A stretch of 51,954 nt of DNA. Source: JAMIFN01 sp964544605 (GTDB taxonomy: Bacteria > Pseudomonadota > Gammaproteobacteria > Burkholderiales > Burkholderiaceae_C). The stretch spans positions 1 through 51,954 of the forward strand of contig CAZJBX010000020.1 in the NCBI GenBank assembly GCA_964544605.1, given 5' to 3'. Positions 42,903-51,362 of the stretch are shown here, piece after piece. How positions within the stretch are numbered: position 1 is the first letter of the stretch; each line of letters begins with the position of its first letter. The notes beneath the pieces were generated by a model. That model had not been told where the DNA came from. It saw nothing but the letters and a program-made list of their open reading frames with translations, and ran no database searches. The position numbers and the translations under genes were made by a program.

Positions 42903-43628
42903 TTAAGGCGCAGGAGCCGCTGGGGCCGCAGGTGTTGCTACTGGTGCCGCTTCAGCCGCCGCAGGCGCAGCTTCTGCCGCCGCAGGGCTGCCACTGGCCG
43001 ATACGCTGTTGTGTTTGACCTGCACAAAACCACGGTAAGGGTCTTGCGCATCCATAGCGGCCAAGGCTTTGTCGTATTCAGCGCGGGCTTGCTCGCCCTT
43101 GCCTTGCAGGGCATACAAATCGCCACGGCGGTCGGCGGCCAAGGCCGCATATTCAGGCGCAAGGCCGCTGTTCAATTGCTGCAAGGCCGCGTCATAAGCG
43201 CCCTCTTGCGCCAGTACGCTGGCCAAACGCAAACGCGCCAAGCTGCTGTAGCTGGCGTGCTTGCCTTTTTCAATCGCCCAAGTCAGGGCTTGCTTGGCTT
43301 GCTCAGGCTCGTCGCTGGCCAAGGCCGCACCCGCCAGCAAAGCGCCTTGCTCGGCAAAGGCCGTGCCTGCGTACTTGCCTTGCAAATCAGCCCAAATGCT
43401 TTGCACACGGGCCACATCGGGCTGGGTTGCCGCGTCCAGCAAAGCGGCGTACACGCCTGCGGCCTGATCGGCCTTGCTCTGCTGCATGCGTTGGTAATAC
43501 TGCCAAGCCAAAAAGGACAGGGCCAGCACGATGATGATGGTGCTGATGAGGTTGCCATAGCGCTGCCAGAAAAATTTAATCTGGTCGAGCTGCTCTTGGG
43601 TTTCTAGGTCGAGGTTTTGTGTAGCCAT
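42903..43628 (-). CDS. yfgM: YfgM-like inner-membrane TPR protein
   Basis: This 241-aa protein has one membrane anchor (LISTIIIVLALSFLAWQYY near 26-44) and a periplasmic TPR-like helical domain with tandem helices such as GALLAGAALASDEPEQAKQAL. YfgM associates with the Sec translocon and periplasmic chaperones. The C-terminus is a roughly 40-residue Ala/Pro-rich tail with repeated PAAAEAA. It is next to bamB as in many proteobacteria. Confidence 0.92.
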   Translation of the reverse strand: MATQNLDLETQEQLDQIKFFWQRYGNLISTIIIVLALSFLAWQYYQRMQQSKADQAAGVYAALLDAATQPDVARVQSIWADLQGKYAGTAFAEQGALLAGAALASDEPEQAKQALTWAIEKGKHASYSSLARLRLASVLAQEGAYDAALQQLNSGLAPEYAALAADRRGDLYALQGKGEQARAEYDKALAAMDAQDPYRGFVQVKHNSVSASGSPAAAEAAPAAAEAAPVATPAAPAAPAP

Positions 43629-43678
43629 AGCGGGCTATTGTAAAAGGCAAACTGACTCGCACGGCCCGCCTACTTCGT

Positions 43679-43684
43679 TACAAT
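43679..43684 (+). promoter_or_regulatory. Possible -10 of tRNA-Gly
   Basis: TACAAT lies 15 bases before the mature 5' end of the tRNA; no good -35 is seen at 17 bases. Confidence 0.35.
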
Positions 43685-43698
43685 GTCGCCTTGCTTTT

Positions 43699-43772
43699 GC
43701 GGGTGTAGTTCAATGGTAGAACGGCAGCTTCCCAAGCTGCATACGAGGGTTCGATTCCCTTCACCCGCTCCA
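43699..43772 (+). tRNA. tRNA-Gly (anticodon CCC)
   Basis: The acceptor stem is GCGGGTG/CACCCGC, the D-loop TTCAATGGTAGAA, the anticodon stem GCAGC/GCTGC around TTCCCAA, and the T-loop GTTCGATTC; CCA is encoded at 43770-43772. It is a single-copy gene in this window, between yfgM and the siderophore-interacting protein. Confidence 0.96.
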
Positions 43773-43789
43773 GCCCGCTTATTGCCTCT

Positions 43790-44578
43790 TTAGGCCGCTG
43801 GCAAATCATCATGGAAGTCGGCCACGCCCTGCTTCCAATAGGCCGATAAGCGCATTTGCTTGCCCGATACGCCCAGCTCCAGCAAAGCCTGCCGCGCCGC
43901 CGCCATCAAATCGCGCTCGCCGCCGCCCCATACCCATACCGAGCCGCTGGGCCAGTCCAGCGCCGCCAGGCTCTCTAGCAAAGAGGGTGTGAATTGCACA
44001 TCAATCTCGGCAGGGCTGTGCCAGTCGCGCGCATCGCGGGCATCGGCCAATTGCACCCGCACCAAGGCTTTTGTGCCTGCGGGCAGCTCACGCAAGCGGC
44101 GCTCAATGGCGGGCATGGCGCTCTCATCGCCCAGCAGCACATGGGTATCGACTTCACCTTGAAACACCATCGAGCCGCGCGGCCCTGCCAAGCCCACCCA
44201 AGCGCCAATCGGGGCCGTGCGCGCCCAAGTCGCCGCTGGCCCTGTGCCGTGCAGGGCAAAGTCGAGTTGCAGGGTCTGCTGCGCCGCGTCGTAATGCAGC
44301 GGCGTGTAATCGCGCAGCACCGGCATGGGGCCGTCGATTTGCGGGCGGCCATCCACCATGCGCGGCAGGCTGGGCTTGTCTTGCCCCGCTGGCGGCAGCA
44401 CCAGTTTCACATGGTCATCAAAGCCCGCACTGTAAAAACCCGCCAAATCAGGCCCGCCCAAAGTCAGGCGCACAAAGCCGGGGCTGATGTGCTCCCGCGC
44501 CAGCAATTGCACATGGCGGGCGGCAAAGGGGTGGCGCTGGCGCTCCAGCGTGAAAGAAAGCGGTGTATCGTTGCGCAT
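43790..44578 (-). CDS. Siderophore-interacting protein (flavin-type ferric reductase)
   Basis: These cytoplasmic FAD/NAD(P)H reductases release iron from imported ferri-siderophores. The 262-aa protein shows the flavin-binding barrel with LRDYTPLHYD (RxYT motif) near 100 and GSMVFQGEVDTHVLLGDESAMPAIERRL near 145-170, a family signature. The C-terminal WVWGGGERDLMAAARQALL fits the NAD-binding domain. Start MRNDTPL at 44578. It diverges from the marR gene and shares its operator region. Confidence 0.92.
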   Translation of the reverse strand: MRNDTPLSFTLERQRHPFAARHVQLLAREHISPGFVRLTLGGPDLAGFYSAGFDDHVKLVLPPAGQDKPSLPRMVDGRPQIDGPMPVLRDYTPLHYDAAQQTLQLDFALHGTGPAATWARTAPIGAWVGLAGPRGSMVFQGEVDTHVLLGDESAMPAIERRLRELPAGTKALVRVQLADARDARDWHSPAEIDVQFTPSLLESLAALDWPSGSVWVWGGGERDLMAAARQALLELGVSGKQMRLSAYWKQGVADFHDDLPAA

Positions 44579-44600
44579 GGCTTGGCCTCGTTTCAATTAG

Positions 44601-44645
44601 TTGTTAAAGTCAACAGAATACGGCCATTGCTTGATAAAGTCAACA
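44601..44645. promoter_or_regulatory. Repeated operator between the reductase and marR genes
   Basis: TTGTTAAAGTCAACA (44601-44615) and TTGATAAAGTCAACA (44631-44645) differ at one base and start exactly 30 bases apart, about three helical turns. Each contains a partial dyad (TGTT/AACA or TTGA/TCAA), as expected of MarR dimer sites. Binding of the adjacent regulator is inferred. Confidence 0.65.
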
Positions 44646-44658
44646 ACTATTGCATCCC

Positions 44659-45111
44659 ATGTCTGCACCTGCTTCCACCTCTGCTGAAATTTTCGACACC
44701 TTGCACGCTTTGTTGCAGGTCTTTCGCAACCACATGCTGCGTGATTTGGCCGACATCCACCCACAGTTGAGCTTTGGCGAGCTGCGCCTGCTGCAACTCA
44801 TGGGGCGGGCCAGCCACACGCACACGCAGTTGGTCGAGCGCAGTTTGATGGACAAAGCCCAGCTCACACGCATGTTGGCGCAAATGGAGGACAAGGGCTG
44901 GCTGCTGCGCCAAGTCAGCACGCAAGACCGCCGCCAGCGCGAGCTGCGCCTGAGCGCCGAGGGTTTGGCCCTCTACCAAGCCCTGCAAAGCCAACGCGCC
45001 GCCCGCGCCCAAGCCCTGCTGCAAGACTGCCCGCCCGCCTTGCAAACGCAATTGCTGGCCCTGCTGCAAGAGGCCAGCGCCAGCGCCCGCAAGCACAGCC
45101 AGGCTTGCTAA
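44659..45111 (+). CDS. MarR-family transcriptional regulator
   Basis: This 150-aa winged-helix protein has helix 1 FRNHMLRDLADIHP, recognition region HTHTQLVERSLMDKAQLTRMLAQMEDKGWL near 60-90 and the wing TQDRRQRELRLSAEG near 92-106. It likely represses itself and the divergent siderophore-interacting gene. The inducer is unknown; link to iron is by context only. Confidence 0.93.
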   Translation: MSAPASTSAEIFDTLHALLQVFRNHMLRDLADIHPQLSFGELRLLQLMGRASHTHTQLVERSLMDKAQLTRMLAQMEDKGWLLRQVSTQDRRQRELRLSAEGLALYQALQSQRAARAQALLQDCPPALQTQLLALLQEASASARKHSQAC

Positions 45112-45126
45112 AATCTGCGCCCATTT

Positions 45127-45175
45127 GCCCCAAGCTGCGCCTTGCCCTGCCGCCTTGGGGCCAGCTTGTTTTTTT
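45127..45175 (+). terminator. Possible terminator after marR
   Basis: GCCCCAAG (45127-45134) and CTTGGGGC (45154-45161) form an 8-bp stem with a 19-base loop; a T7 run at 45169-45175 lies seven bases after the stem, farther than is usual. Confidence 0.4.
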
Positions 45176-45190
45176 GTTTGAAAGCCCGCC

Positions 45191-46051
45191 ATGCCCCTGC
45201 CCGATTTGATTGCCGCCCTGCCCCATATCCAAGCCCTGCGCGGCAAAGTCCTGCTCATCAAATACGGCGGCAACGCCATGACCGACCCCGTGCTGCAACA
45301 GGCTTTTGCCCAAGACATCGCCCTGCTGCGCGAGCTGGGCTTGCTGCCCGTGGTGGTACACGGCGGCGGCCCGCAAATTGATGCGGCGCTGAAGTTGGTC
45401 GGCAAAGAAGGCGAATTCAAGCAAGGGATGCGCGTGACAGACGCGGCCACCATGCAAGTGGTGCAATGGGTGCTGCTGGGCCAAGTGCAGCCTGAACTGG
45501 TGGGCCTGCTGCAAGCCGCTGGTGCCAGCGCCGTGGGCATTGCGGGGCGCGATGGCGGCCTCATCACCGCCAAAAAACTGCAAGTGGCCGATGAAAACCA
45601 AGCCGGGCAAATGCTCGATATTGGCTTTGTCGGCGAGGTCGATGCCATCGACACCCAAGTGATTTGGGACTTGCTCGACGCCGGCCATGTGCCCGTTGTC
45701 AGCCCCGTTTGCCCCGATGCCCAAGGCCAAGCCCACAATGTGAACGCCGATATGGTGGCGGGCAAACTCGCCGCCGCTTTGGGCGCTGAAAAGCTGCTGC
45801 TGCTCACCAATATCGCAGGCGTGCTCGACAAAGAGAAAAAGCTGATTGCCGAACTCACCCCCGCCAAAATCGACGCGCTGGCCGCCGATGGCACGATTTC
45901 AGGCGGCATGTTGCCCAAGCTGCAAGGCGCGCTGGACGCCGCCAGTTGCGGCGTGAAAGTGGTGCACATTCTGGATGGCCGCGAGCCCCACAGCATGTTG
46001 CAACTGCTATTTAGCGATGCCGTTTGCGGCACCGCCATCTTCCAAGCCTAA
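45191..46051 (+). CDS. argB: Acetylglutamate kinase
   Basis: ArgB phosphorylates N-acetylglutamate in arginine synthesis. The 286-aa protein has LIKYGGNAMTD near 26, VVHGGGPQIDAAL near 56, NVNADMVAGKLAAAL near 186 and LLTNIAGVLDKEKKLI, and ends with IPF-like variant CGTAIFQA. The N-terminal helix IAALPHIQALRGK suggests the arginine-inhibited hexameric form. No other arg genes are near. Confidence 0.96.
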   Translation: MPLPDLIAALPHIQALRGKVLLIKYGGNAMTDPVLQQAFAQDIALLRELGLLPVVVHGGGPQIDAALKLVGKEGEFKQGMRVTDAATMQVVQWVLLGQVQPELVGLLQAAGASAVGIAGRDGGLITAKKLQVADENQAGQMLDIGFVGEVDAIDTQVIWDLLDAGHVPVVSPVCPDAQGQAHNVNADMVAGKLAAALGAEKLLLLTNIAGVLDKEKKLIAELTPAKIDALAADGTISGGMLPKLQGALDAASCGVKVVHILDGREPHSMLQLLFSDAVCGTAIFQA

Positions 46052-46072
46052 GCGCCTCTTTCAGCCCGCTTT

Positions 46073-47098
46073 TCAGCCTGCGGCTAGGCGCTCTTTGGCC
46101 AACTGCGTGCCAGCGGCCAAAGCCTGCAATTTGCGCCAAGCCACATCACGGGCCATCGGAGCCATGCCGCAGTTGGTACACGGAAACAGGCGGTTTTGGG
46201 GCACAAAGCGCAGCGCCTTGCCAATGGTGTCGGCCACTTCCTCTGGCGTTTCCACCACATCGCTGGCCACATCAATCACGCCCACCAGCACATCTTTGCC
46301 GGCCAGCAATTGCATCAACTCGGGCGGCACATGCGAGTGGATGCACTCCAAGCTCACTTGGTCAATGCTGCTGCGTGCCAGCGCAGGGAAGATGGCCTCA
46401 TACTGCCGCCACTCTTGGCCCAAGCTGCTTTTCCAATCCGTATTGGCCTTGATGCCATAGCCGTAGCAAATGTGGACCGCCGTGGTGCAAGTGAGGCCCT
46501 GCGCGGCCCGTTCAAGCGCCTGCACGCCCCAATCGGCGGCGTCTTTCATATACACATTGAAGGCGGGCTCATCGAACTGAATGATGTCCACGCCATCGGC
46601 TTGCAGCGCCAGCGCCTCTTGGTTGAGCAGCTCGGCAAAGGCAAAAGCCATCTTCACCCTATCGCCATAAAAACCATCGGCCACGGTATCCACAATCGTC
46701 ATCGGCCCAGGCAGGGTGAATTTCAGCTTTTTCTTGGTGTGGGCACGCGCCAGTTGCGCTTCAAAAGCATGTACGCGGCCCTTCAAACGCAGGGCCGACA
46801 CCACTTGCGGCACCATGGCCTCATAGCGCTCATTGCGTATGCCCATCTTCACCTTGTTATCAAAGTCAATGCCCTCGACCTGCTCCAAAAAGCCGTGCAC
46901 AAAATGCTGGCGCGATTGCTCGCCATCGCAAACGATGTCCAGCCCCGCATCCTCTTGCGCCTTGATCCACAGCAGCGTGGCATCAGCCTTGGCTTGCAGC
47001 AGCGCATCGCCCTCGGCCTGCCACTGCGGCCACAACTTATTGGTTTCCGCCAACCAAGCGGGCTTGGGCAAACTGCCCGCAATTGAAGTCTCAAACAT
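46073..47098 (-). CDS. mesD: MesD-type folate-independent methionine synthase (core MetE)
   Basis: This 341-aa protein corresponds to the C-terminal catalytic half of MetE, without the N-terminal folate-binding half of the 750-aa enzyme. Zinc ligands are visible in VHICYGYG (His and Cys near 222), SLECIHSH (Glu near 263) and PCTNCGM near 318; LPGPMT and QFDEPAF fit homocysteine binding. From memory, stand-alone MetE cores of this type beside a DUF1852 gene are called MesD, and they need MesX and oxygen; the methyl donor is not known. Gene order, 27 bases after the DUF1852 gene, supports the assignment. Confidence 0.82.
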   Translation of the reverse strand: MFETSIAGSLPKPAWLAETNKLWPQWQAEGDALLQAKADATLLWIKAQEDAGLDIVCDGEQSRQHFVHGFLEQVEGIDFDNKVKMGIRNERYEAMVPQVVSALRLKGRVHAFEAQLARAHTKKKLKFTLPGPMTIVDTVADGFYGDRVKMAFAFAELLNQEALALQADGVDIIQFDEPAFNVYMKDAADWGVQALERAAQGLTCTTAVHICYGYGIKANTDWKSSLGQEWRQYEAIFPALARSSIDQVSLECIHSHVPPELMQLLAGKDVLVGVIDVASDVVETPEEVADTIGKALRFVPQNRLFPCTNCGMAPMARDVAWRKLQALAAGTQLAKERLAAG

Positions 47099-47125
47099 TG
47101 CTTCTGTCCTTTAAAAAAACCGTGC

Positions 47126-48109
47126 TCAGTAAGCGCAGCGGGCCGCCCATTGCGCCAACTCTTGGGCGTAAGGCTGCATGAAGTTCACTTCGGCAAATTT
47201 GCCCTGCTTGACCGCCAACTGGCTGCGCTCCTCGCGGTCGTAATCCACCTTGGTCAAGGAATAGTCCTCGTGCTGCAAACTGGGTTGGTAAATCGGCCCA
47301 GCCACAGAGTTGGCGTTGTAGATTTCAGGGCGGTAAATCTTCTGGAAAGATTCCATGGTGCTGATGCTGCTGATCAGCTCCAAGCTGCTGTAATCGGCCA
47401 GCAAATCGCCGTAAAAGTAGAAGGCAAAGGGGGCCAGGCTATTGGGCGGCATAAAAAAGCGCACTTGCATCCCCATTTTGGCGAAGTATTGGTCCGTCAA
47501 AGACGGTGCACTCTGCTCGTACTCAATGCCCAAAACAGGGTGCTGATTGCCCGTGCGCCGATAGGTTTTGCTGGCCGCCACGCTGATGCAAATCACCGGC
47601 AGCTTGGCAAAGTGGCTGGTGTAAGTGCTGGAATTCACAAACTCTTTGAAGAGCTTGCCGTGCAAATCACCAAAATCGGCTGGCACTGCAAACTCAGCGC
47701 GGTCGCGGTTGTACTCAGGCAGCACCACGCTGAAATCGTAATCGCGCACAAAAGAGGAGAAGTTATTGCCCACCATGCCGGCCGTGCGCTGCTGCGTTTT
47801 TTTATCAACAATGGTGGTTTGCAAAACCTCAATCAGCGGAAAGCGCGCCTCTTTGCCGCCATCGACCAAACACATATCGACGGACACAATGTCCAGCTCC
47901 AGCCCGTAGCGATCCGCTGTGGGGTTGTCCCAATGCGCCAAGCTGTTGAAGCGCGCATCCATCATGCGCAGGGCATTGCGCAAATTCTGCTGGCGGCTCT
48001 CACCGCGTGCCAAATTCGCAAAATTGGTGGTGATGCGGGTGCTGTCTGCGGGGCTGTAATGCTCGTCAAAGCGGATGCTTTTGAGCGCAAAGCGCAAATC
48101 TTGTGTCAT
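47126..48109 (-). CDS. mesX: DUF1852 family protein, MesX
   Basis: This 327-aa soluble protein matches DUF1852 by its beginning, LRFALKSIRFDEHYSPADSTRITTNFANLARG, and by GVGNNF-like AGMVGNNFSSFVRDYDF. It is the partner of MesD in methionine synthesis in some Acinetobacter and Burkholderiales (recalled). Start MTQDLRF at 48109 has GAGAGGT about nine bases upstream; the frame opens at 48127. It is transcribed from a promoter with MetR-type sequence and runs directly into mesD. Confidence 0.85.
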   Translation of the reverse strand: MTQDLRFALKSIRFDEHYSPADSTRITTNFANLARGESRQQNLRNALRMMDARFNSLAHWDNPTADRYGLELDIVSVDMCLVDGGKEARFPLIEVLQTTIVDKKTQQRTAGMVGNNFSSFVRDYDFSVVLPEYNRDRAEFAVPADFGDLHGKLFKEFVNSSTYTSHFAKLPVICISVAASKTYRRTGNQHPVLGIEYEQSAPSLTDQYFAKMGMQVRFFMPPNSLAPFAFYFYGDLLADYSSLELISSISTMESFQKIYRPEIYNANSVAGPIYQPSLQHEDYSLTKVDYDREERSQLAVKQGKFAEVNFMQPYAQELAQWAARCAY

Positions 48110-48263
48110 GGTGTGCTGACCTCTCATTGTTCCAACTGAAAACCAAATGCCGTATGCAGCCGCCGCAGCGGGGCCTTGGCTGGCCTTGCGCCGCGCGGCG
48201 CAACTTCTGCATCAATGGGGGCGAATGGTAGAGGTCTTCACCCATGAAGTAAAATGGTATTTA

Positions 48264-48288
48264 TTCACCCGTTTGTGAACAAAATTCA
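48264..48288 (-). promoter_or_regulatory. MetR-like box and promoter of mesXD
   Basis: TGAA-CAAAA-TTCA (48276-48288 on +) matches the MetR consensus TGAANNNNNTTCA. It overlaps an inverted repeat TTCAC-N6-GTGAA (48264-48279). On the minus strand TTGTTC and TACCAT are 17 bases apart and could be -35 and -10. The rest of 48110-48323 shows nothing else. Confidence 0.55.
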
Positions 48289-48323
48289 TTCGGCAGTTTC
48301 GGTGGCTCCAGCCAGACAGGGCA

Positions 48324-49655
48324 TCACCAGAACAAATAGGCGTAAAGCACGATGATGGCGATGCAGGCCAAATTCAGCCAAAAACCCGCCTTCACCATGC
48401 TTTTTTGCGGCACCAAACCCGTGCCAAACACAATCGCATTGGGCGGCGTGGCCACGGGCAGCATAAAGGCGCAAGAGGCGGAAATGGCAATCACGCTGGC
48501 CACCGCCACAGGGTCAAGCCCCATGCCCTGCGCCAAGGCCACAAACACCGGAATCAGCAAGGCGGCAGTGGCCGTATTGCTGGCAAATTCGGTTAAAAAC
48601 ACCACAAAAGTCACCAACACCAGCAAAGTGATGAGGGGGCCAGCCTGACTCAAATACGCGCCCAAGCCTTGCCCCAAAAACAAACTTGTGCCCGACGCCT
48701 TGAGCACGGCGCTCAAACACAGGCCGCCGCCAAACAAAATCAACACGCCCCATTCGGTGTTTTGCTCAATATCGTGCCATTGCACCACGCCAAACACGGC
48801 CAAGGCCAGCATGGCCACCACGGCCACCAAGCTATCAAAAGCCGCAAAGCCACCGAGCCAGCCGTTCAAAGGCGTGCTGAAAATCCAAGCCAGCACGGTG
48901 AGCAAAAAGATGCCCAGCATGATGCGCTTTTTGTGGTCCCAATAGATTTTCTCTGGCGGCAGCACAATGCGCTGGCGCAAATTCGGGCGGGTGATGGCAT
49001 AGAGGATGTAAATCGCTGCGGGCAACAGCAGCAAGGTAATGGGCAAGGCTTTGCGCAGCCAGTCCATAAAGCTCATGCCCACCTCAGCGGCGGCAATCGC
49101 ATTGGGCGGGCTGCCCACCAAGGTCGCAATGCCGCCAATATTGGCGCTGCAAGCCAAACCCAGCAGGGCAAACACCCAAGTGCCTGGGTTCTTTTTGTCC
49201 TCCATTTGGTTGAGCAAACTCAGGGTCAAAGGCAGCATCATCGCCGCCGTGGCGGTATTGCTCACCCACATCGACAGGCCCGCCGTCACCGCAAATAGCA
49301 GCAGCAAAGCACGGCCCAAACCGCCACCCGACAAACGCAGCACTGCGCCCGCCAAGGCGCGGTCTAAGCCCTGCGCCTTCAAAGCCGAGGCCAGCGCAAA
49401 ACCACCTAAAAACAAAAAGATGATGGGGTCGGCAAAACTGCTCAAAGCCTCAGCCGTGGGCAGCAGGCCCAAGGCCACCGCCAGCACCGGCACCAGCAAG
49501 GCCGTGATGGTGATGTGCAAAGCCTCCGTCAGCCACAGCACGGCCACCAAAAACAGCAGGCTCAAGCCCTTGTTAATCTCCGCATCAAAGGGCAGCAATT
49601 GCAACAGCAAAGCAAACACAATGGCACTGAACACAACAACAAACGAACGGGCCAT
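48324..49655 (-). CDS. DASS (SLC13) family anion transporter
   Basis: This 443-aa polytopic protein with about 11-12 hydrophobic segments has both repeats of the DASS signature, VSNTATAAMMLP near 130 and ASNTATAALLIP near 365. VGSPPNAIAAA and PPNAIVFGTG are the paired hairpin loops. It would import dicarboxylates, citrate or sulfate with sodium; the substrate is not given by sequence. GAGGT lies before ATG 49655. A sulfate role would fit the neighbouring methionine genes but is only a guess. Confidence 0.93.
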   Translation of the reverse strand: MARSFVVVFSAIVFALLLQLLPFDAEINKGLSLLFLVAVLWLTEALHITITALLVPVLAVALGLLPTAEALSSFADPIIFLFLGGFALASALKAQGLDRALAGAVLRLSGGGLGRALLLLFAVTAGLSMWVSNTATAAMMLPLTLSLLNQMEDKKNPGTWVFALLGLACSANIGGIATLVGSPPNAIAAAEVGMSFMDWLRKALPITLLLLPAAIYILYAITRPNLRQRIVLPPEKIYWDHKKRIMLGIFLLTVLAWIFSTPLNGWLGGFAAFDSLVAVVAMLALAVFGVVQWHDIEQNTEWGVLILFGGGLCLSAVLKASGTSLFLGQGLGAYLSQAGPLITLLVLVTFVVFLTEFASNTATAALLIPVFVALAQGMGLDPVAVASVIAISASCAFMLPVATPPNAIVFGTGLVPQKSMVKAGFWLNLACIAIIVLYAYLFW

Positions 49656-49768
49656 GCCGCACCTCACAAAACAAAAAACCCTGCGTGGCTCACGCAAAAA
49701 CCCCGCATGATAGCCCCAGCCTGCTTTTACAATGCGCCTTTTACTGCAACCCAAACCGCCCAACGCCC

Positions 49769-50857
49769 ATGCCGCACTACCCCAACAAACGCCCCAACTG
49801 GACCATCCTCACCCCCGTTTTTGGCGGCCTGCTGTGGCTGCTCACCTTGTTCATTGGCTCCCCCGTGTGGTTGATGGCGCTGGCCGCACTGGTCTTGATG
49901 GCCAGCGTATTGGCCGCCGTTTACCACGCCGAAACCGTGGCGCACAAAGTCGGCGAGCCCTACGGCACGATTATTTTGGCCTTGGCCGTCACGGTGATTG
50001 AAGCCTCCCTCATCGTCAGCATGATGATGGGCGGCGGCCCCACCGCCGCCACCCTGGCACGCGATGCCATTTACGCCGCCGTCATGGTCATCGTCACGGG
50101 TGTGATGGGCGCATCGCTCTTGGTCGGCGCTTTCTACCACCGCGAGCAAGCCTTCCGCATTGAGGGCATGGGCGTGGGGCTGTCTGGCCTGATGGTGCTC
50201 TCGGCCATGACCTTGGCCCTGCCCACCTTGACCACCACCACCGCCGCAGGCACTTACAGCGCCTCGCAATTGATCTTTGTCGCCATCGTCTCTTTGGTCA
50301 TTTGGTCGGCCTTTGTCTTCATTCAAACCATGCGGCACAAAGACTACTTCATTCACACGGCAGAGGTCGATGCCGACGGCCACCACCCCGCCCCACCCAG
50401 CAAGGCACAAGCCACGGCCGCCTTTGGCCTGCTGATGCTGTGCTTGGTGCTGGTCGTGGCCTTGGCCAAATTGCTCTCACCCAGCATTGAATCGGTACTG
50501 ACTGCCGCCAATGCACCACCCGCCGTGCTGGGTGTGGTGATTGCCATTTTGGTTTTGCAGCCTGAAACCGTCGCCGCCGTGCGCGCCGCCCGCGCCAACC
50601 GCCTGCAAACCAGCATGAATCTGGCCATCGGCTCGGCCCTGGCCTCCATCGGCCTGACCATCCCCGTGGTCATTGCCTTGGCCCTGATGCTGGATTTGCC
50701 CCTGACCCTGGGCCTCACGCCCAAAGGCTTGGTACTCTTGTTGCTCACCTTTGGCATCAGCCTGCACACCGTCACCTCGGGCCGCACCAACATCATGCAA
50801 GGCATCGTGCATTTGGTGGTGTTCGTCGCCTTCTTGTTCTTCAGTTGGGTGCCTTAA
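49769..50857 (+). CDS. chaA: Calcium/proton (sodium/proton) antiporter ChaA-like
   Basis: This 362-aa protein with ten to eleven hydrophobic segments belongs to the CaCA superfamily. The alpha-repeat signatures GEPYGTIILALAVTVIEASLI near 65 and a second copy near 240-260 (LQPETVAAVRAARANRLQTSMNLAIGSA) contain the acidic and polar residues of the ion path. The C-terminal TSGRTNIMQGIVHLVVF is typical of ChaA. Start MPHYPNKRP at 49769 is preferred to 49685. It diverges from the DASS gene. Confidence 0.93.
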   Translation: MPHYPNKRPNWTILTPVFGGLLWLLTLFIGSPVWLMALAALVLMASVLAAVYHAETVAHKVGEPYGTIILALAVTVIEASLIVSMMMGGGPTAATLARDAIYAAVMVIVTGVMGASLLVGAFYHREQAFRIEGMGVGLSGLMVLSAMTLALPTLTTTTAAGTYSASQLIFVAIVSLVIWSAFVFIQTMRHKDYFIHTAEVDADGHHPAPPSKAQATAAFGLLMLCLVLVVALAKLLSPSIESVLTAANAPPAVLGVVIAILVLQPETVAAVRAARANRLQTSMNLAIGSALASIGLTIPVVIALALMLDLPLTLGLTPKGLVLLLLTFGISLHTVTSGRTNIMQGIVHLVVFVAFLFFSWVP

Positions 50858-50887
50858 ACCGCAGCCACATCTCTCACAGGTCTTTCT

Positions 50888-51358
50888 ATGGCAACGCTTT
50901 TCCCTCTGGGCTGGGCCCACTACCTCATTGGCGGGCTCTTTATCGGCGCTGGCGTGCTGCTGCTCTACATCAGCACCGGCAAAGTCGGCGGCATGAGCTC
51001 CGTCTTCACCAGCACTTGGTCTTATCTGCTGCGCCGCCACCCCTTCTTTCAACAAGCGCAACATGTGCAATCGCGCGCTTGGCGCTTGGTTTACGCCCTC
51101 GGCTTGGTGCTCGGCGCTTGGCTTTGGTGGCAATTTGTATATGAAGGCAGTGCGCCGCTGGCCACCGCCGTACCCAACTGGCTGCTGTTCGTGGGCGGCT
51201 TGATTGCCGGCTTTGGCGCGCGCTTGGGCGGCGGCTGCACCTCAGGCCACGGCATTTGCGGCATGGGCTCGCTGCAACTGCCCTCCCTCTTTGCCGTGCT
51301 CACCTTTATGGCCACAGGCTTTCTCACCGCCAATTTAATCACCCGTTTTTTGGTCTAA
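50888..51358 (+). CDS. YeeE/YedE family transporter, first half (PmpA-like)
   Basis: This 156-aa membrane protein has about four segments. It carries the conserved GGGCTSGHGICGMG near 115-128, whose Cys residues line the substrate path in the thiosulfate transporter YeeE. It is half the length of a full YeeE; the next gene supplies the other half. Sulfur-compound import is expected from the family. Confidence 0.9.
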   Translation: MATLFPLGWAHYLIGGLFIGAGVLLLYISTGKVGGMSSVFTSTWSYLLRRHPFFQQAQHVQSRAWRLVYALGLVLGAWLWWQFVYEGSAPLATAVPNWLLFVGGLIAGFGARLGGGCTSGHGICGMGSLQLPSLFAVLTFMATGFLTANLITRFLV

Positions 51359-51362
51359 GCCC

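Noticed and set aside
44647..46038. 463-codon frame opposite marR and argB
   Set aside because: It spans two genes with clear family motifs on the other strand and has no ribosome-binding site or recognisable domain.
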